Positions 1-7,603 of a stretch of DNA of 64,000 nucleotides are shown here, one piece after another. Source of the DNA: PFJX01 sp031426815 (GTDB lineage Bacteria; Pseudomonadota; Gammaproteobacteria; Burkholderiales; Thiobacillaceae); assembly GCA_031426815.1 (NCBI GenBank), contig JASJPG010000011.1, forward strand, positions 8,422 through 72,421, in the 5' to 3' direction. The translations under genes and the position numbers were made by a program. The notes below the pieces were generated by a model. That model was not told the origin of the DNA. It saw only the letters and a program-made list of their open reading frames with translations, and did no database searches. Every line of letters begins with the position of its first letter. The first letter of the stretch is position 1.

Positions 1-1082
1 TGGACGCGGTAGAAACCGCCGATGACGAAGTGGTCGATCATGTACACGACCGGTTCGGCGACGGCTTCGTTGATGCTCTCGAAGGTCGGTACGCCTTCCT
101 GCACCAGCACCTGGGTGACTTCCAGGCCTTCCTTGACCACCGCCATCTTGTTGCGCTGCTTGCGGTTGAGATCGCGCACGTCGTCGGCGGATTTCACCGT
201 CATGATGCCCATGCCGTAGGTGCCGGCATCGGCTTTGACGATGACGAAGGGTTCTCGCTCGATGCCGTATTCGGCGTATTTGGCACGGGTCTTGGCGAGC
301 ACTGCCTCGACATGCTCGGCCAGGCAGTCTTCGCCGACGCGGGCCTGGAAGTTCACCTCGCCGCAATAGGCGTGATACGGGTTGATCAGCCACGGGTCGA
401 TGCCGATGAGGCCGGCGAATTCGCGCGCGACCTGGTCATAGGCAGCGAAATGGTTCGATTTGCGCCGCGTCGCCCAGCCGGCGTGCAATGGCGGCAGCAT
501 GGTCTGGGACGGGTCGAGGCCATGCAGGATCGCCGGCGCGCCGGCGGAAAGATCGTTGTTGAGCAGGATCGAGCAGGGATCGAAATCGGGCAGATGCAAG
601 CGGTTGCCGTTGCGTTGCACCGGTTCCAGCGTTAGCTGGCCGCCATCCGGCAAATCGAGCGTAAGCGGTTCCTGCAGATCCGGGATCAGGCTGCCGAAGC
701 GCACGGTCAGGCCGGTCTTGCGGATGATGTCGGCCAGCGCGGCGACGTTCTGCAGGTAAAACAGGTTGCGCGTGTGGTTCTCCGGAATGATCAGGAAACG
801 GCGTGCGTCGCCGCACATCTTTTCCACCGCGACCTGCGCCGCCTGCACCGCCAGCGGCATGAAATCCGGATTCAAGTTATTGAAACCGCCGGGAAACAGG
901 TTGGTGTCCACCGGCGCCAGCTTGAAGCCGGCGTTGCGCAGATCGACCGAACTGTAGAACGGCGCGGCGTGTTGCATCCATTGGCGACGGAACCAGTGTT
1001 CGATGTCGGTCTGGGCATCGATGACGTGGCGTTCCAGGTCGAGCAAAGGGCCGGCAAGTGCGGTGGTGAGGTGAGGGACCAT
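1..1082 (-). CDS. gshA: Glutamate-cysteine ligase, betaproteobacterial/Acidithiobacillus type (5' part)
   Basis: First step of glutathione synthesis: ATP-dependent joining of glutamate and cysteine in the cytosol. About 360 codons from the ATG at 1082 run open to the left edge, so the C-terminus is missing. The protein begins MVPHLTTALAGPLLDLE and contains PVDTNLFPGGFNNLN, PYHAYCGEVNFQAR and the nucleotide-site-like VIVKADAGTYGMGIMTVKS. I recognise these as the GshA type of Thiobacillus, Nitrosomonas and Acidithiobacillus, which is unrelated in sequence to the E. coli enzyme. It lies downstream of mshN on the same strand, 108 bp away, with a large inverted repeat between them. Reading and family memory support the call; no alignment was done. 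Confidence 0.88.
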   Translation of the reverse strand, partial: MVPHLTTALAGPLLDLERHVIDAQTDIEHWFRRQWMQHAAPFYSSVDLRNAGFKLAPVDTNLFPGGFNNLNPDFMPLAVQAAQVAVEKMCGDARRFLIIPENHTRNLFYLQNVAALADIIRKTGLTVRFGSLIPDLQEPLTLDLPDGGQLTLEPVQRNGNRLHLPDFDPCSILLNNDLSAGAPAILHGLDPSQTMLPPLHAGWATRRKSNHFAAYDQVAREFAGLIGIDPWLINPYHAYCGEVNFQARVGEDCLAEHVEAVLAKTRAKYAEYGIEREPFVIVKADAGTYGMGIMTVKSADDVRDLNRKQRNKMAVVKEGLEVTQVLVQEGVPTFESINEAVAEPVVYMIDHFVIGGFYRV

Positions 1083-1122
1083 GGCGGATGCAAAAAGGTA
1101 GGTTAAGCCGAAGTTTAGTCGG

Positions 1123-1194
1123 GTAGGCGTTCCGCTTGCGGGCCGAATGTATCAGGGTGCTGTACCGGGTTCGGCCCGCAAGCGGGCCGCCTAC
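1123..1194. repeat. GTAG-headed REP-like inverted repeat between mshN and gshA
   Basis: Two 25-bp arms (1123-1147 and 1170-1194) are complementary except at two positions and flank a 22-nt loop. Each arm also contains its own GGCCCGC/GCGGGCC hairpin. Both ends carry GTAG, the usual head of REP elements mobilised by RAYT transposases. The right end supplies the TAG stop of mshN (1191-1193). Confidence 0.75.
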
Positions 1195-2270
1195 CTGGAT
1201 GCGCCGAGTTCCCGGACTTTCTGCTGGGCGAATTCGCGCAGTTCATTGCTCAAACGGGTTTGCAGGGCGCGCTGGTAGGCGGCGCCGGCATCGGCTTTGG
1301 TTTCAGTTTTGCCATCGCCTTGTTCCAGCGCCACGGCGAGGCCGATCCACCAATTGCCTTGCGTCGGATTCAGCCGCAAGGCCTCGCGATAGGCCTGCGC
1401 GGCATCGTCGGTCTTGCCGAGTTTGGCCAGCGTGCCGGCATACAGGCCCCAGTTGGCGGCATCGGACCGTTTCGACAGACTGGTTTTCAGGATCGCGGCG
1501 GCTTGCGCTGCGTCGCCGCGTTGCAGCTGCAGTTGCGCCAGGCTGCGCGCATACCAGGCATCGTTCGGCTGCTGCGCCAGACCCTCGCGCAGCAAGGTTT
1601 CCGCACGTGCGCCATCGCCCGCTTCCAGCACCAGCGCGATCAGGCTCTGGCGCGCCCCGGCATGGCTCGGATCCAGGCGTAATGCGCTTTCCAGCTTGTC
1701 CTGTGCGTCGTGGTTGCGGCCCTGTTCCTGCAGGCGGGTGGCTTGCCGCCAGGCGTCCTCGGCCAGAACCTGCGGCGTCAGGGGTTTGATTTCTTTAACA
1801 ACTTGCGACTTGCTGGCTTCGGCTTGGCGTAACTCGGGTGGGCGCGGTTCGGGCAGGCGGGTATCGAGGCGCGGCTTCGCAGCGGGGATAACAGCATCCA
1901 CAGCTTGCGTAGGGCGGAAAAGCGTAGCGCCTTCCGCCGAATGAGCGTGGATGGCGGCAGGCGCTACGCTTGAGTGTTGCCGTGGCGCTACGTCGCCGAG
2001 TTCTTGCGTCAGGCGCAACTGCGGCTCGGGTTCGGCTGGAATCGGCAACGGCGGCGAGATTTCCGCCGCGCGCGGTGCGGCAGCTGGCGGCAATTCTGGC
2101 TGCCACCACCAGGCGGTGACGGCCATGCCGGCAACGGCGGCCATCCCCAGCAACCAGGGCCAGCGCGGCGCGGCGTCATCGCGCCGATTGACGGCAAACA
2201 CGCCGGCCGGCGTGCTGGCGTTGGCGCCCTTGCGATCGAGATCCTTCAACACCTGATTGATGACGCTCAT
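1191..2270 (-). CDS. mshN: MSHA biogenesis protein MshN (TPR protein)
   Basis: Probable inner-membrane, periplasm-facing accessory protein of the MSHA pilus, 359 aa. The start at 2270 (MSVINQVLKDLDRKGA) overlaps the mshM stop as ATGA, so translation is probably coupled. Order: short cytoplasmic N-terminus, one membrane segment at about residues 39-57 (WPWLLGMAAVAGMAV), a Pro/Ala-rich linker, then TPR-like repeats in the C-terminal half (for example ALRLDPSHAGARQSL and ALRLNPTQGNWWIGL). Oddities: the linker contains an in-frame REP-like element (1909-1971) encoding SAEGATLFRPTQ, and the stop codon lies in a second REP. It is the last gene of the msh cluster. Confidence 0.85.
   Translation of the reverse strand: MSVINQVLKDLDRKGANASTPAGVFAVNRRDDAAPRWPWLLGMAAVAGMAVTAWWWQPELPPAAAPRAAEISPPLPIPAEPEPQLRLTQELGDVAPRQHSSVAPAAIHAHSAEGATLFRPTQAVDAVIPAAKPRLDTRLPEPRPPELRQAEASKSQVVKEIKPLTPQVLAEDAWRQATRLQEQGRNHDAQDKLESALRLDPSHAGARQSLIALVLEAGDGARAETLLREGLAQQPNDAWYARSLAQLQLQRGDAAQAAAILKTSLSKRSDAANWGLYAGTLAKLGKTDDAAQAYREALRLNPTQGNWWIGLAVALEQGDGKTETKADAGAAYQRALQTRLSNELREFAQQKVRELGASR
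1909..1971. repeat. REP-like element inside the mshN coding sequence
   Basis: GTAGGGCGG at 1909 is followed by a 17-bp inverted repeat (1922-1938 and 1953-1969, one mismatch, 14-nt loop). The string resembles intergenic REP sequences, but here it is read in frame by mshN and occupies part of the proline-rich linker before the TPR region. Confidence 0.7.
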
Positions 2271-3109
2271 GCGGACCTCGACAAGTAGTCCCACCAGGCC
2301 AGGCGCGAACCCGGCGTGTCGCGCGCGGCCAGGCGGGCATGGCGCGGTTCGGCCTGCGCGCGGCCTTCGCCGTAGGCCAGCAGCAGGGATTTATGCGCCA
2401 GGATGTTGAGCAGCCGCGGCACGCCCTGGCTGAGGCGATGCAGCTTCTTGGCGGCGGCGGGCGTGAACAGCGGTCCGGCTGCGCCGGCCTGGTTGCCACG
2501 ATGCGTCAGGTATACCGGCGTTTCCTGCGCGGCCAGCGGCGTGATGCGTTCATGGAAGGCGATGCGGCTGCGGATCTGGCGCACCGACGGATCGGCCAGG
2601 CGGATGTCGAGTTCGGGCTGGCCGAACAGCACGATCTGCAGCAACTTGCGCTTCTCGGTTTCCAGATTGGTGATCAGGCGCAACGCCTCCAGGCTTTCCA
2701 GCGGCATCGCCTGCGCCTCGTCGATCAGCGCGACGGCGGGCTTGCCGGCCTGGGCCAGTTCGAGCAGGCGCATTTCCAGCGCCTTGGTCAGGCCGTAGGC
2801 GAGGCTGCGTTTGACGTCGCCGCCGAGTTCGGCCAGCAAGGCCTGGTTCAACGCGGCCGGCGACAGATGCGGATTGGGCACGTAGGCGGCGGCCCAGCCT
2901 TTGCTTTCCAGCCGATTGAGCAGATAGCGACAGAGCAGGGTTTTGCCGGAGCCGACTTCGCCGACGATCTTGATCAGCCCCTCGCCCGATTCCAGCGCCA
3001 CCAGCAAGGTGTTGAGCGCCGCCTGAGCGCCGCCGCCGGGGAAGAAATAGCCGGTGTCGGGCGTCAGGCCGAAGGGAAATTCCTTGAGACCGAAATGCGT
3101 GAGATACAC
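2267..3109 (-). CDS. mshM: MSHA biogenesis ATPase MshM (ExeA/GspA-like AAA)
   Basis: Cytoplasmic AAA ATPase thought to help place or assemble the MSHA secretin, 280 aa. I chose the GTG at 3109 because the product then starts MYLTHFGLKEFPFGLTPD, as MshM and ExeA proteins do; no convincing Shine-Dalgarno precedes it. Visible motifs are Walker A GEVGSGKT, Walker B VALIDEAQ, and the ExeA-type sensor region QIVLFGQPELD. It starts 10 bp after mshL ends, and its TGA overlaps the mshN ATG by 4 bp. A longer frame back to 3169 would overlap mshL and is less likely. Confidence 0.88.
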   Translation of the reverse strand: MYLTHFGLKEFPFGLTPDTGYFFPGGGAQAALNTLLVALESGEGLIKIVGEVGSGKTLLCRYLLNRLESKGWAAAYVPNPHLSPAALNQALLAELGGDVKRSLAYGLTKALEMRLLELAQAGKPAVALIDEAQAMPLESLEALRLITNLETEKRKLLQIVLFGQPELDIRLADPSVRQIRSRIAFHERITPLAAQETPVYLTHRGNQAGAAGPLFTPAAAKKLHRLSQGVPRLLNILAHKSLLLAYGEGRAQAEPRHARLAARDTPGSRLAWWDYLSRSA

Positions 3110-3119
3110 GTGGGTTGCG

Positions 3120-4874
3120 TTATTGACGTGTCGGCGCCGGCGTAAAGGACTGCAAACGCACGCTGGCATCGCGCACGCCTTCCATCCAGTCCGACTGCTG
3201 CTTGATCAAGGTCGGTTTGAGCAGGATCACCAGTTCCTGCTTCTGGCGGGTGGCGTTGGTGTTTTTGAAGAACCAGCCGAGTCCGGGAACTTCGCCCAGG
3301 CCGGGCACGCCGCTGCCGCTGTCGCGCGATTCGCGTTTCATCAGGCCGCCGATGGCAGCGATTTCGCCGTCTTTCAGGCGCACCACGCTGTCGGTTTCCG
3401 AGACGCTGCTTTTCGCCAGCGGCAGGCTGAACGGCTGGCCGCCGACGGTGACGGATTTGTCGTCGGTGACCACCTGGCTGACCGACGGATGCACATGCAG
3501 GATGATGTTGTCGGCATCGTCGATCTGCGGTGTCACGTCGAGCGCGATGCCGGAGAAGAACGGCTGCGTCGTGATGCTGGTCGAGGTGGTGGTGCCGGAA
3601 CCGCCGCTGGTGGAGGGCGTGCTGGTGATTTCTGTAACGAAGAACTCGTCGGTGCCGACCTTGAGCACGGCCTTCTGGTTGTTGATCGCGGCGATGCGCG
3701 GGCTGGACAGCACTTGCACCTGGCCCTGGCCTTCGAGGAAATTGAGCAGTGCGGCAAAACTGCTGGTCTGGAAAGCGAGGCCGAAGACGCCGGCCGACGT
3801 CGTGCTGGCGGCGGCGGCAGCGGGCAAGCCGACGCCCAGCAGCGAAGCCATGTTGGAACCCGCAAGCGCGGCAGCGGGCACCGGTAGTCCGCTGGTCGTC
3901 GCGCCCTTCGACCAATTGTGTTTGCCGTTATGGAAATGCGCCCAGTTGATGCCGGTCTGCGCGTTTTCGTTCAGTGTCACTTCGATGATCTTGGCTTCGA
4001 TCATGACCTGGCGCTCGACCTGGATGCGCGCGGCTTTCAGGTATTCGTTCACTTGCCGCTGTTCGACCGGCAGCGCGCGCACCATCAACATGCCGGTATG
4101 CGGGCTGACGCCGACGCTGCGCCCGCTCGGACAGTTGGCCGCCACCGCGGTCGGCCCTGCGGTCGGGCTGGCGGTCACCGTGCAGCCGACCAACATGCCG
4201 ACGGAAGCCTGCAATTCGCCCCAGAAATCGCTCGCCACCGAAGTCGTCACGCGGCTGCTGTCGACTTGCGTGCTGGTGCCGCTGCCCGCCGCAGCAGAAC
4301 CGCTGGAAGAGCTGGCACCGTTATCGGCGATCGAGCCGGAAATCACGCGCAATTCGGATTTGCCCTGGCGCAGCGAGGCCGGGTAGGCGATGGAATAGAA
4401 GCGGGTCTGCGTGGTCAGCGGCTGCACGAAGATGCGGTTGCCGTCGATGCGGTATTCGTAGCCGTACAGCTCGCGCAGCGCGTCCATCGCCTCGGGCACG
4501 GTCACGTCCTTCAGGTTGACCGTGATGCTGCCGGCGACTTCCGGGTGCAACAGCATGCTGTAGCGGGTGCCGGAGGCGATGCCGAGAAACACCTGCTGCG
4601 CCGAGGCGGCATTCACCGCCAGATCGAAGCGCGCCTCGACCGATTGGCCGGCCGATTTCGGCAGTTCCAGCCGGGTTTGCGGCGCCAGCGCGGCCTCGAC
4701 GGCGGCGGGCAGGGGTTTCGCCGCGGCGCTGGCTTGCGGGGCGGCAGCTTTGCGCAGTTCGTCCTGAATAGTCGGCAACACAGGCTTTTCCCTGACCTGG
4801 GCACAGCCGACCAGGATCAGCGCCAGGCAGGCGAGACCGCTCGAAAAGCGGGGAATGTTCAGCGTATTCATCAT
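3120..4874 (-). CDS. mshL: MSHA pilus outer-membrane secretin MshL
   Basis: Outer-membrane secretin through which the pilus leaves the cell, 584 aa. The start at 4874 has a GGAGAAG ribosome site and overlaps the mshK stop as ATGA. The N-terminus is a lipoprotein signal with lipobox LVGC, so acylation at that Cys is expected. An STN/N0-like domain follows (VNLKDVTVPEAMDALREL), then N1/N3 modules with a Ser/Gly-rich insert, then the secretin core (VLSSPRIAAINNQKAVLKVG and VPGLGEVPGLGWFFKNTN). It ends in RLQSFTPAPTRQ. Secretin family membership is clear; the MshL assignment rests on the neighbouring msh genes. Confidence 0.92.
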   Translation of the reverse strand: MMNTLNIPRFSSGLACLALILVGCAQVREKPVLPTIQDELRKAAAPQASAAAKPLPAAVEAALAPQTRLELPKSAGQSVEARFDLAVNAASAQQVFLGIASGTRYSMLLHPEVAGSITVNLKDVTVPEAMDALRELYGYEYRIDGNRIFVQPLTTQTRFYSIAYPASLRQGKSELRVISGSIADNGASSSSGSAAAGSGTSTQVDSSRVTTSVASDFWGELQASVGMLVGCTVTASPTAGPTAVAANCPSGRSVGVSPHTGMLMVRALPVEQRQVNEYLKAARIQVERQVMIEAKIIEVTLNENAQTGINWAHFHNGKHNWSKGATTSGLPVPAAALAGSNMASLLGVGLPAAAAASTTSAGVFGLAFQTSSFAALLNFLEGQGQVQVLSSPRIAAINNQKAVLKVGTDEFFVTEITSTPSTSGGSGTTTSTSITTQPFFSGIALDVTPQIDDADNIILHVHPSVSQVVTDDKSVTVGGQPFSLPLAKSSVSETDSVVRLKDGEIAAIGGLMKRESRDSGSGVPGLGEVPGLGWFFKNTNATRQKQELVILLKPTLIKQQSDWMEGVRDASVRLQSFTPAPTRQ

Positions 4875-5281
4875 TTCTTCTCCGTGCGCGCGGCGGCGGG
4901 GGTCTTGCGTACATCTCCCGGCTTGACCGGTGTCTTGACGACTTCGGGCAACCATTTCAGCAACCGCATGCCGCCGCGGCGCTGGTCGGCGCCGGTGACG
5001 ACGATCCAGACACCGTTTGCGTCGATCTTGCCGACCTTGCCGTCGGCGAGCGGGTCGCCCGGCCGCACGATCTGGCCGTCGACGACGGCATAAGGCTTGG
5101 CGCCCATCAAGAACAGACTCGATACCACCAGCGGAGCCGTTGGCGCGGCGGCCGGCGACGGGCTGTCGGCCTGTTCCGCGAAGCCGTCCGGCGGCCGCGT
5201 CGGGTCGAGGCTGTCGGCGGCGGCCGCCGCGGCCAGTTGCAGCAGAACGAAGAGACCGGCGAAGGTCAGACGGTCAACCAT
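4871..5281 (-). CDS. mshK: MSHA biogenesis protein MshK
   Basis: Small exported protein of 136 aa, probably the PilP-like periplasmic partner of the secretin. The chosen start (MVDRLTFAGLFVLLQL) gives a Sec signal peptide ending near AAAAAADS. The mature part has DPTRPP and then a PilP/GspC-type beta segment (LFLMGAKPYAVVDGQIVRPG, then KVGKIDANGVWIV). It overlaps mshJ by 16 bp upstream and mshL by 4 bp downstream, consistent with one transcript. A longer reading frame exists upstream, but it is a shadow of mshJ and mshI2. Confidence 0.82.
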   Translation of the reverse strand: MVDRLTFAGLFVLLQLAAAAAADSLDPTRPPDGFAEQADSPSPAAAPTAPLVVSSLFLMGAKPYAVVDGQIVRPGDPLADGKVGKIDANGVWIVVTGADQRRGGMRLLKWLPEVVKTPVKPGDVRKTPAAARTEKK

Positions 5282-5943
5282 GTCCGCTCCAGGCTGAGGG
5301 TGTAGAGGGTCAGCGTCAGGCTGATCTCGGGATGCGCGCCGGCATCCAGTTCGGCGCGTGCCCAGTAAAAGCCGACCGGCAGATGTTCCAGGCTTGCCAT
5401 GTAGCGGGTCAGCGCGGCATAGCTGCCGACCAGAGTCAGTTTGACGCCATGTTTGTAGAGCGGATTCGCCGCCGTTTCCTGCACTGCGGCCGGCTGCGTG
5501 CCGGATTTCGGCGCCTGGACGGGTTGGCCGACCGGTTCCGGCGCCAGCGTTTGCAGGCTGCCCAGGCGCAGGCCGGCTTGCTCGACCAGCATGCCTTGCA
5601 GCACGCGCACCATGTCTTTCGGGTCGACCATGCGTGCCTGCAGGCGGGCCGCGGTCTGCATGCGCGCATTCAAGTTCTGGCGGGCGTTTTCCAGGCGTTG
5701 TTGCGCAATCCGTGCGGGATCGGGCTGACTGGCGCGCAATACCAGCGCCTGTTCCGCCTCGGCCATCTGGCTTCGCGCCTGGGCGATCTTGTCCTGTTCC
5801 GCTTTGCGGGTACGCTCCTGCGGCGCCAGCAACAACGCATCCATGGCCGCCCAGATGCCGGCCAGCATCAAGACGAACAGGATGACCCGTTCGCGCAGGC
5901 TGAGGGCATCGACTTTCTGTAAAAGGTCGGTCACTGCTTTCAT
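5266..5943 (-). CDS. mshJ: MSHA biogenesis protein MshJ (PilO/GspM-like)
   Basis: Bitopic inner-membrane protein of 225 aa in the pilus alignment complex. After a short cytoplasmic start (MKAVTDLLQKVDALSLRER) there is one membrane helix (ILFVLMLAGIWAAMDALLL), then a charged coiled coil and a C-terminal alpha/beta domain (KHGVKLTLVGSYAALTRYM), the layout of PilO and GspM. The ATG overlaps the mshI2 stop by 4 bp. The symbol depends on position in the cluster, because these proteins diverge strongly in sequence. Confidence 0.83.
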   Translation of the reverse strand: MKAVTDLLQKVDALSLRERVILFVLMLAGIWAAMDALLLAPQERTRKAEQDKIAQARSQMAEAEQALVLRASQPDPARIAQQRLENARQNLNARMQTAARLQARMVDPKDMVRVLQGMLVEQAGLRLGSLQTLAPEPVGQPVQAPKSGTQPAAVQETAANPLYKHGVKLTLVGSYAALTRYMASLEHLPVGFYWARAELDAGAHPEISLTLTLYTLSLERTWLTV

Positions 5944-6644
5944 GGCGTGCTCCCCGCCTGGCGAACGTTTGTCGGACCGCTCGCAGCCGCTTCGGCCAGG
6001 CGGGCGCTGAGCGAAAACTCCAGGAAGCGCGGCGCTGGCGCGGCTTTGCCGGCTGCAGCGGCAGCCGGGCCTGCCGGCGCCGCCTCGCCTTGCGCCGGCG
6101 CACCGACTTCCAGCCCGGCGAAGGAGAGGCCGACGAACAGCGGTTCGCGACGCAGGTTGGCGATCAGACGTGCCGCGTCGGCGCCGGTCAGGGCGCGGCC
6201 GTGCAGGTCCAGGGCGCGGCCGCTATCGGCGATGGTCACGCCGGTCAGCCAGGCACCCGGGCTGGCCGCAGTGTTCACCGCGCGGGCCAGGGCGCTGAAC
6301 TGCGCCGCATAGCCGGTTTCCGCACCCAGTTCGCCGCTGGCGATGGCATCCTGCGCCAGTTGCAGCGCGCGTACGCGGGTTTCCAGCGTTTGCGCCTCGG
6401 CAGCCACGGCGGGATCGACCTGGCGCGTACCCATCGCGGTGGCCTGCACCTGGCGCGTCACCGCTTCGGCACGCTGCACGACCTGTTCGACCTGGCCGCG
6501 CAACTGGCGCAATTGCCAGCCATCCCAGGCGTACAGCGCCAGCAGGCCGAGTAGAAGGGTGCCGCCGCTCAACGCCAGCGCGCGCGCCGGCAAGACGACT
6601 TTGGGCGGACGGAATTCGGCTTGATAGAGGTTGATCTGTTTCAT
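5940..6644 (-). CDS. mshI2: MSHA biogenesis protein, PilN-like (MshI2)
   Basis: PilN-like bitopic membrane protein, 234 aa. MKQINLYQAEFRPPK matches the conserved INLY start that PilN uses to bind PilM. One membrane helix follows (LALSGGTLLLGLLALYAW), then a coiled coil and a periplasmic ferredoxin-like domain (GAWLTGVTIADSGRALDLHG). The C-terminal 45 residues are Ala/Pro-rich. It overlaps mshI and mshJ by 4 bp on each side. In some genomes this gene is also called MshI. Confidence 0.83.
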   Translation of the reverse strand: MKQINLYQAEFRPPKVVLPARALALSGGTLLLGLLALYAWDGWQLRQLRGQVEQVVQRAEAVTRQVQATAMGTRQVDPAVAAEAQTLETRVRALQLAQDAIASGELGAETGYAAQFSALARAVNTAASPGAWLTGVTIADSGRALDLHGRALTGADAARLIANLRREPLFVGLSFAGLEVGAPAQGEAAPAGPAAAAAGKAAPAPRFLEFSLSARLAEAAASGPTNVRQAGSTP

Positions 6645-7543
6645 GGCGCCCTCCCCCGCAGGCTTGCACCGAGCAAATGGAAGGCGGCGTTCTGTACCTG
6701 CACGTCCTGCAATTGCGCCTGGCCGGCGAAATCGAACACCCGCGCCAGATCCAGATTTTCGGCACCGACCGGCAGATATTCGCCGAGCCGGCGCAGCAAC
6801 GCCGGCGCCGCCGCAACCGGCGCCAGGTACAGCTTGGCCAGCGGCAGCCAGGAATACTGGCGTTCGAAGTAGTCGACCGAACGCTGCACTTCCATCGCCA
6901 CCTTGTCGAGCAGGGATTCGCCGGTCGCGCCGCGCCCTTCGATGCGGCGCGACATGATCAGGCTGGCGCCGAAGCTGAAGGTGAGCAGGCCGTTGTCGCC
7001 ATCGAAATGCAGCACGGCGACGGCATAGTCGGCCGGGGTGATACGCATCGCCAGATTGTGCTGGGCGGTTTCGCGGATATCGATCACATCGAGCGGCAAG
7101 CCGGCGTCGTGATACGGCTGCACCAGCGCGCGCACCGCCGTGGCCTGCGCCGCCACCACATACAGACTCGCCGGTCGCCCGCTGCCACCGGGGACGGGCA
7201 CGTGGTCGAGCACCGCATCGTCGATATGGAAGCTGAGCAGATCCTTCACTTTCCAGCGGATCGCACTCCTGATTTCATCGTCCGGCACACTGGGCGCTTC
7301 CACCATCACGGTCTGATAGTGGTCCTGCCCGAGCAGGGCGATCAGCGGTGCATCCTTGATGCCGGCTTCCGCCGCGATCTGCTGCAGCAGATCGGCGGAG
7401 ACCGGTGCATTTTCGCGTTGCACAAAGGCCAGCACGCGCGCCACGGCGCCATCGTCCTGCACCTGCAAGGCGGCGGCCCCACTCAGATAGGGCGACAACA
7501 CGGCATGCTGGCGAGTTCGGGCGCGGGATTTGAACCAGTTCAT
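6641..7543 (-). CDS. mshI: MSHA biogenesis protein MshI (PilM-like)
   Basis: Cytoplasmic actin-fold protein of 300 aa expected to bind the INLY tail of the PilN-like protein encoded next. PilM/GspL-like features are EIRSAIRWKVKDLLSFHIDD, a phosphate-loop-like LLTFSFGASLIMSRRI, and LLDKVAMEVQRSVDYFERQY. There is no membrane helix. The start is 60 bp after mshQ ends, without a strong ribosome site. The 4-bp overlap with mshI2 suggests coupled synthesis of the two partners. Confidence 0.85.
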   Translation of the reverse strand: MNWFKSRARTRQHAVLSPYLSGAAALQVQDDGAVARVLAFVQRENAPVSADLLQQIAAEAGIKDAPLIALLGQDHYQTVMVEAPSVPDDEIRSAIRWKVKDLLSFHIDDAVLDHVPVPGGSGRPASLYVVAAQATAVRALVQPYHDAGLPLDVIDIRETAQHNLAMRITPADYAVAVLHFDGDNGLLTFSFGASLIMSRRIEGRGATGESLLDKVAMEVQRSVDYFERQYSWLPLAKLYLAPVAAAPALLRRLGEYLPVGAENLDLARVFDFAGQAQLQDVQVQNAAFHLLGASLRGRAP

Positions 7544-7603
7544 AGGCTTGAGTCGGGTGGGTTCATGCGCTGCGCGAGATTACTTCGATAAGCCATTGTC
7601 ATG

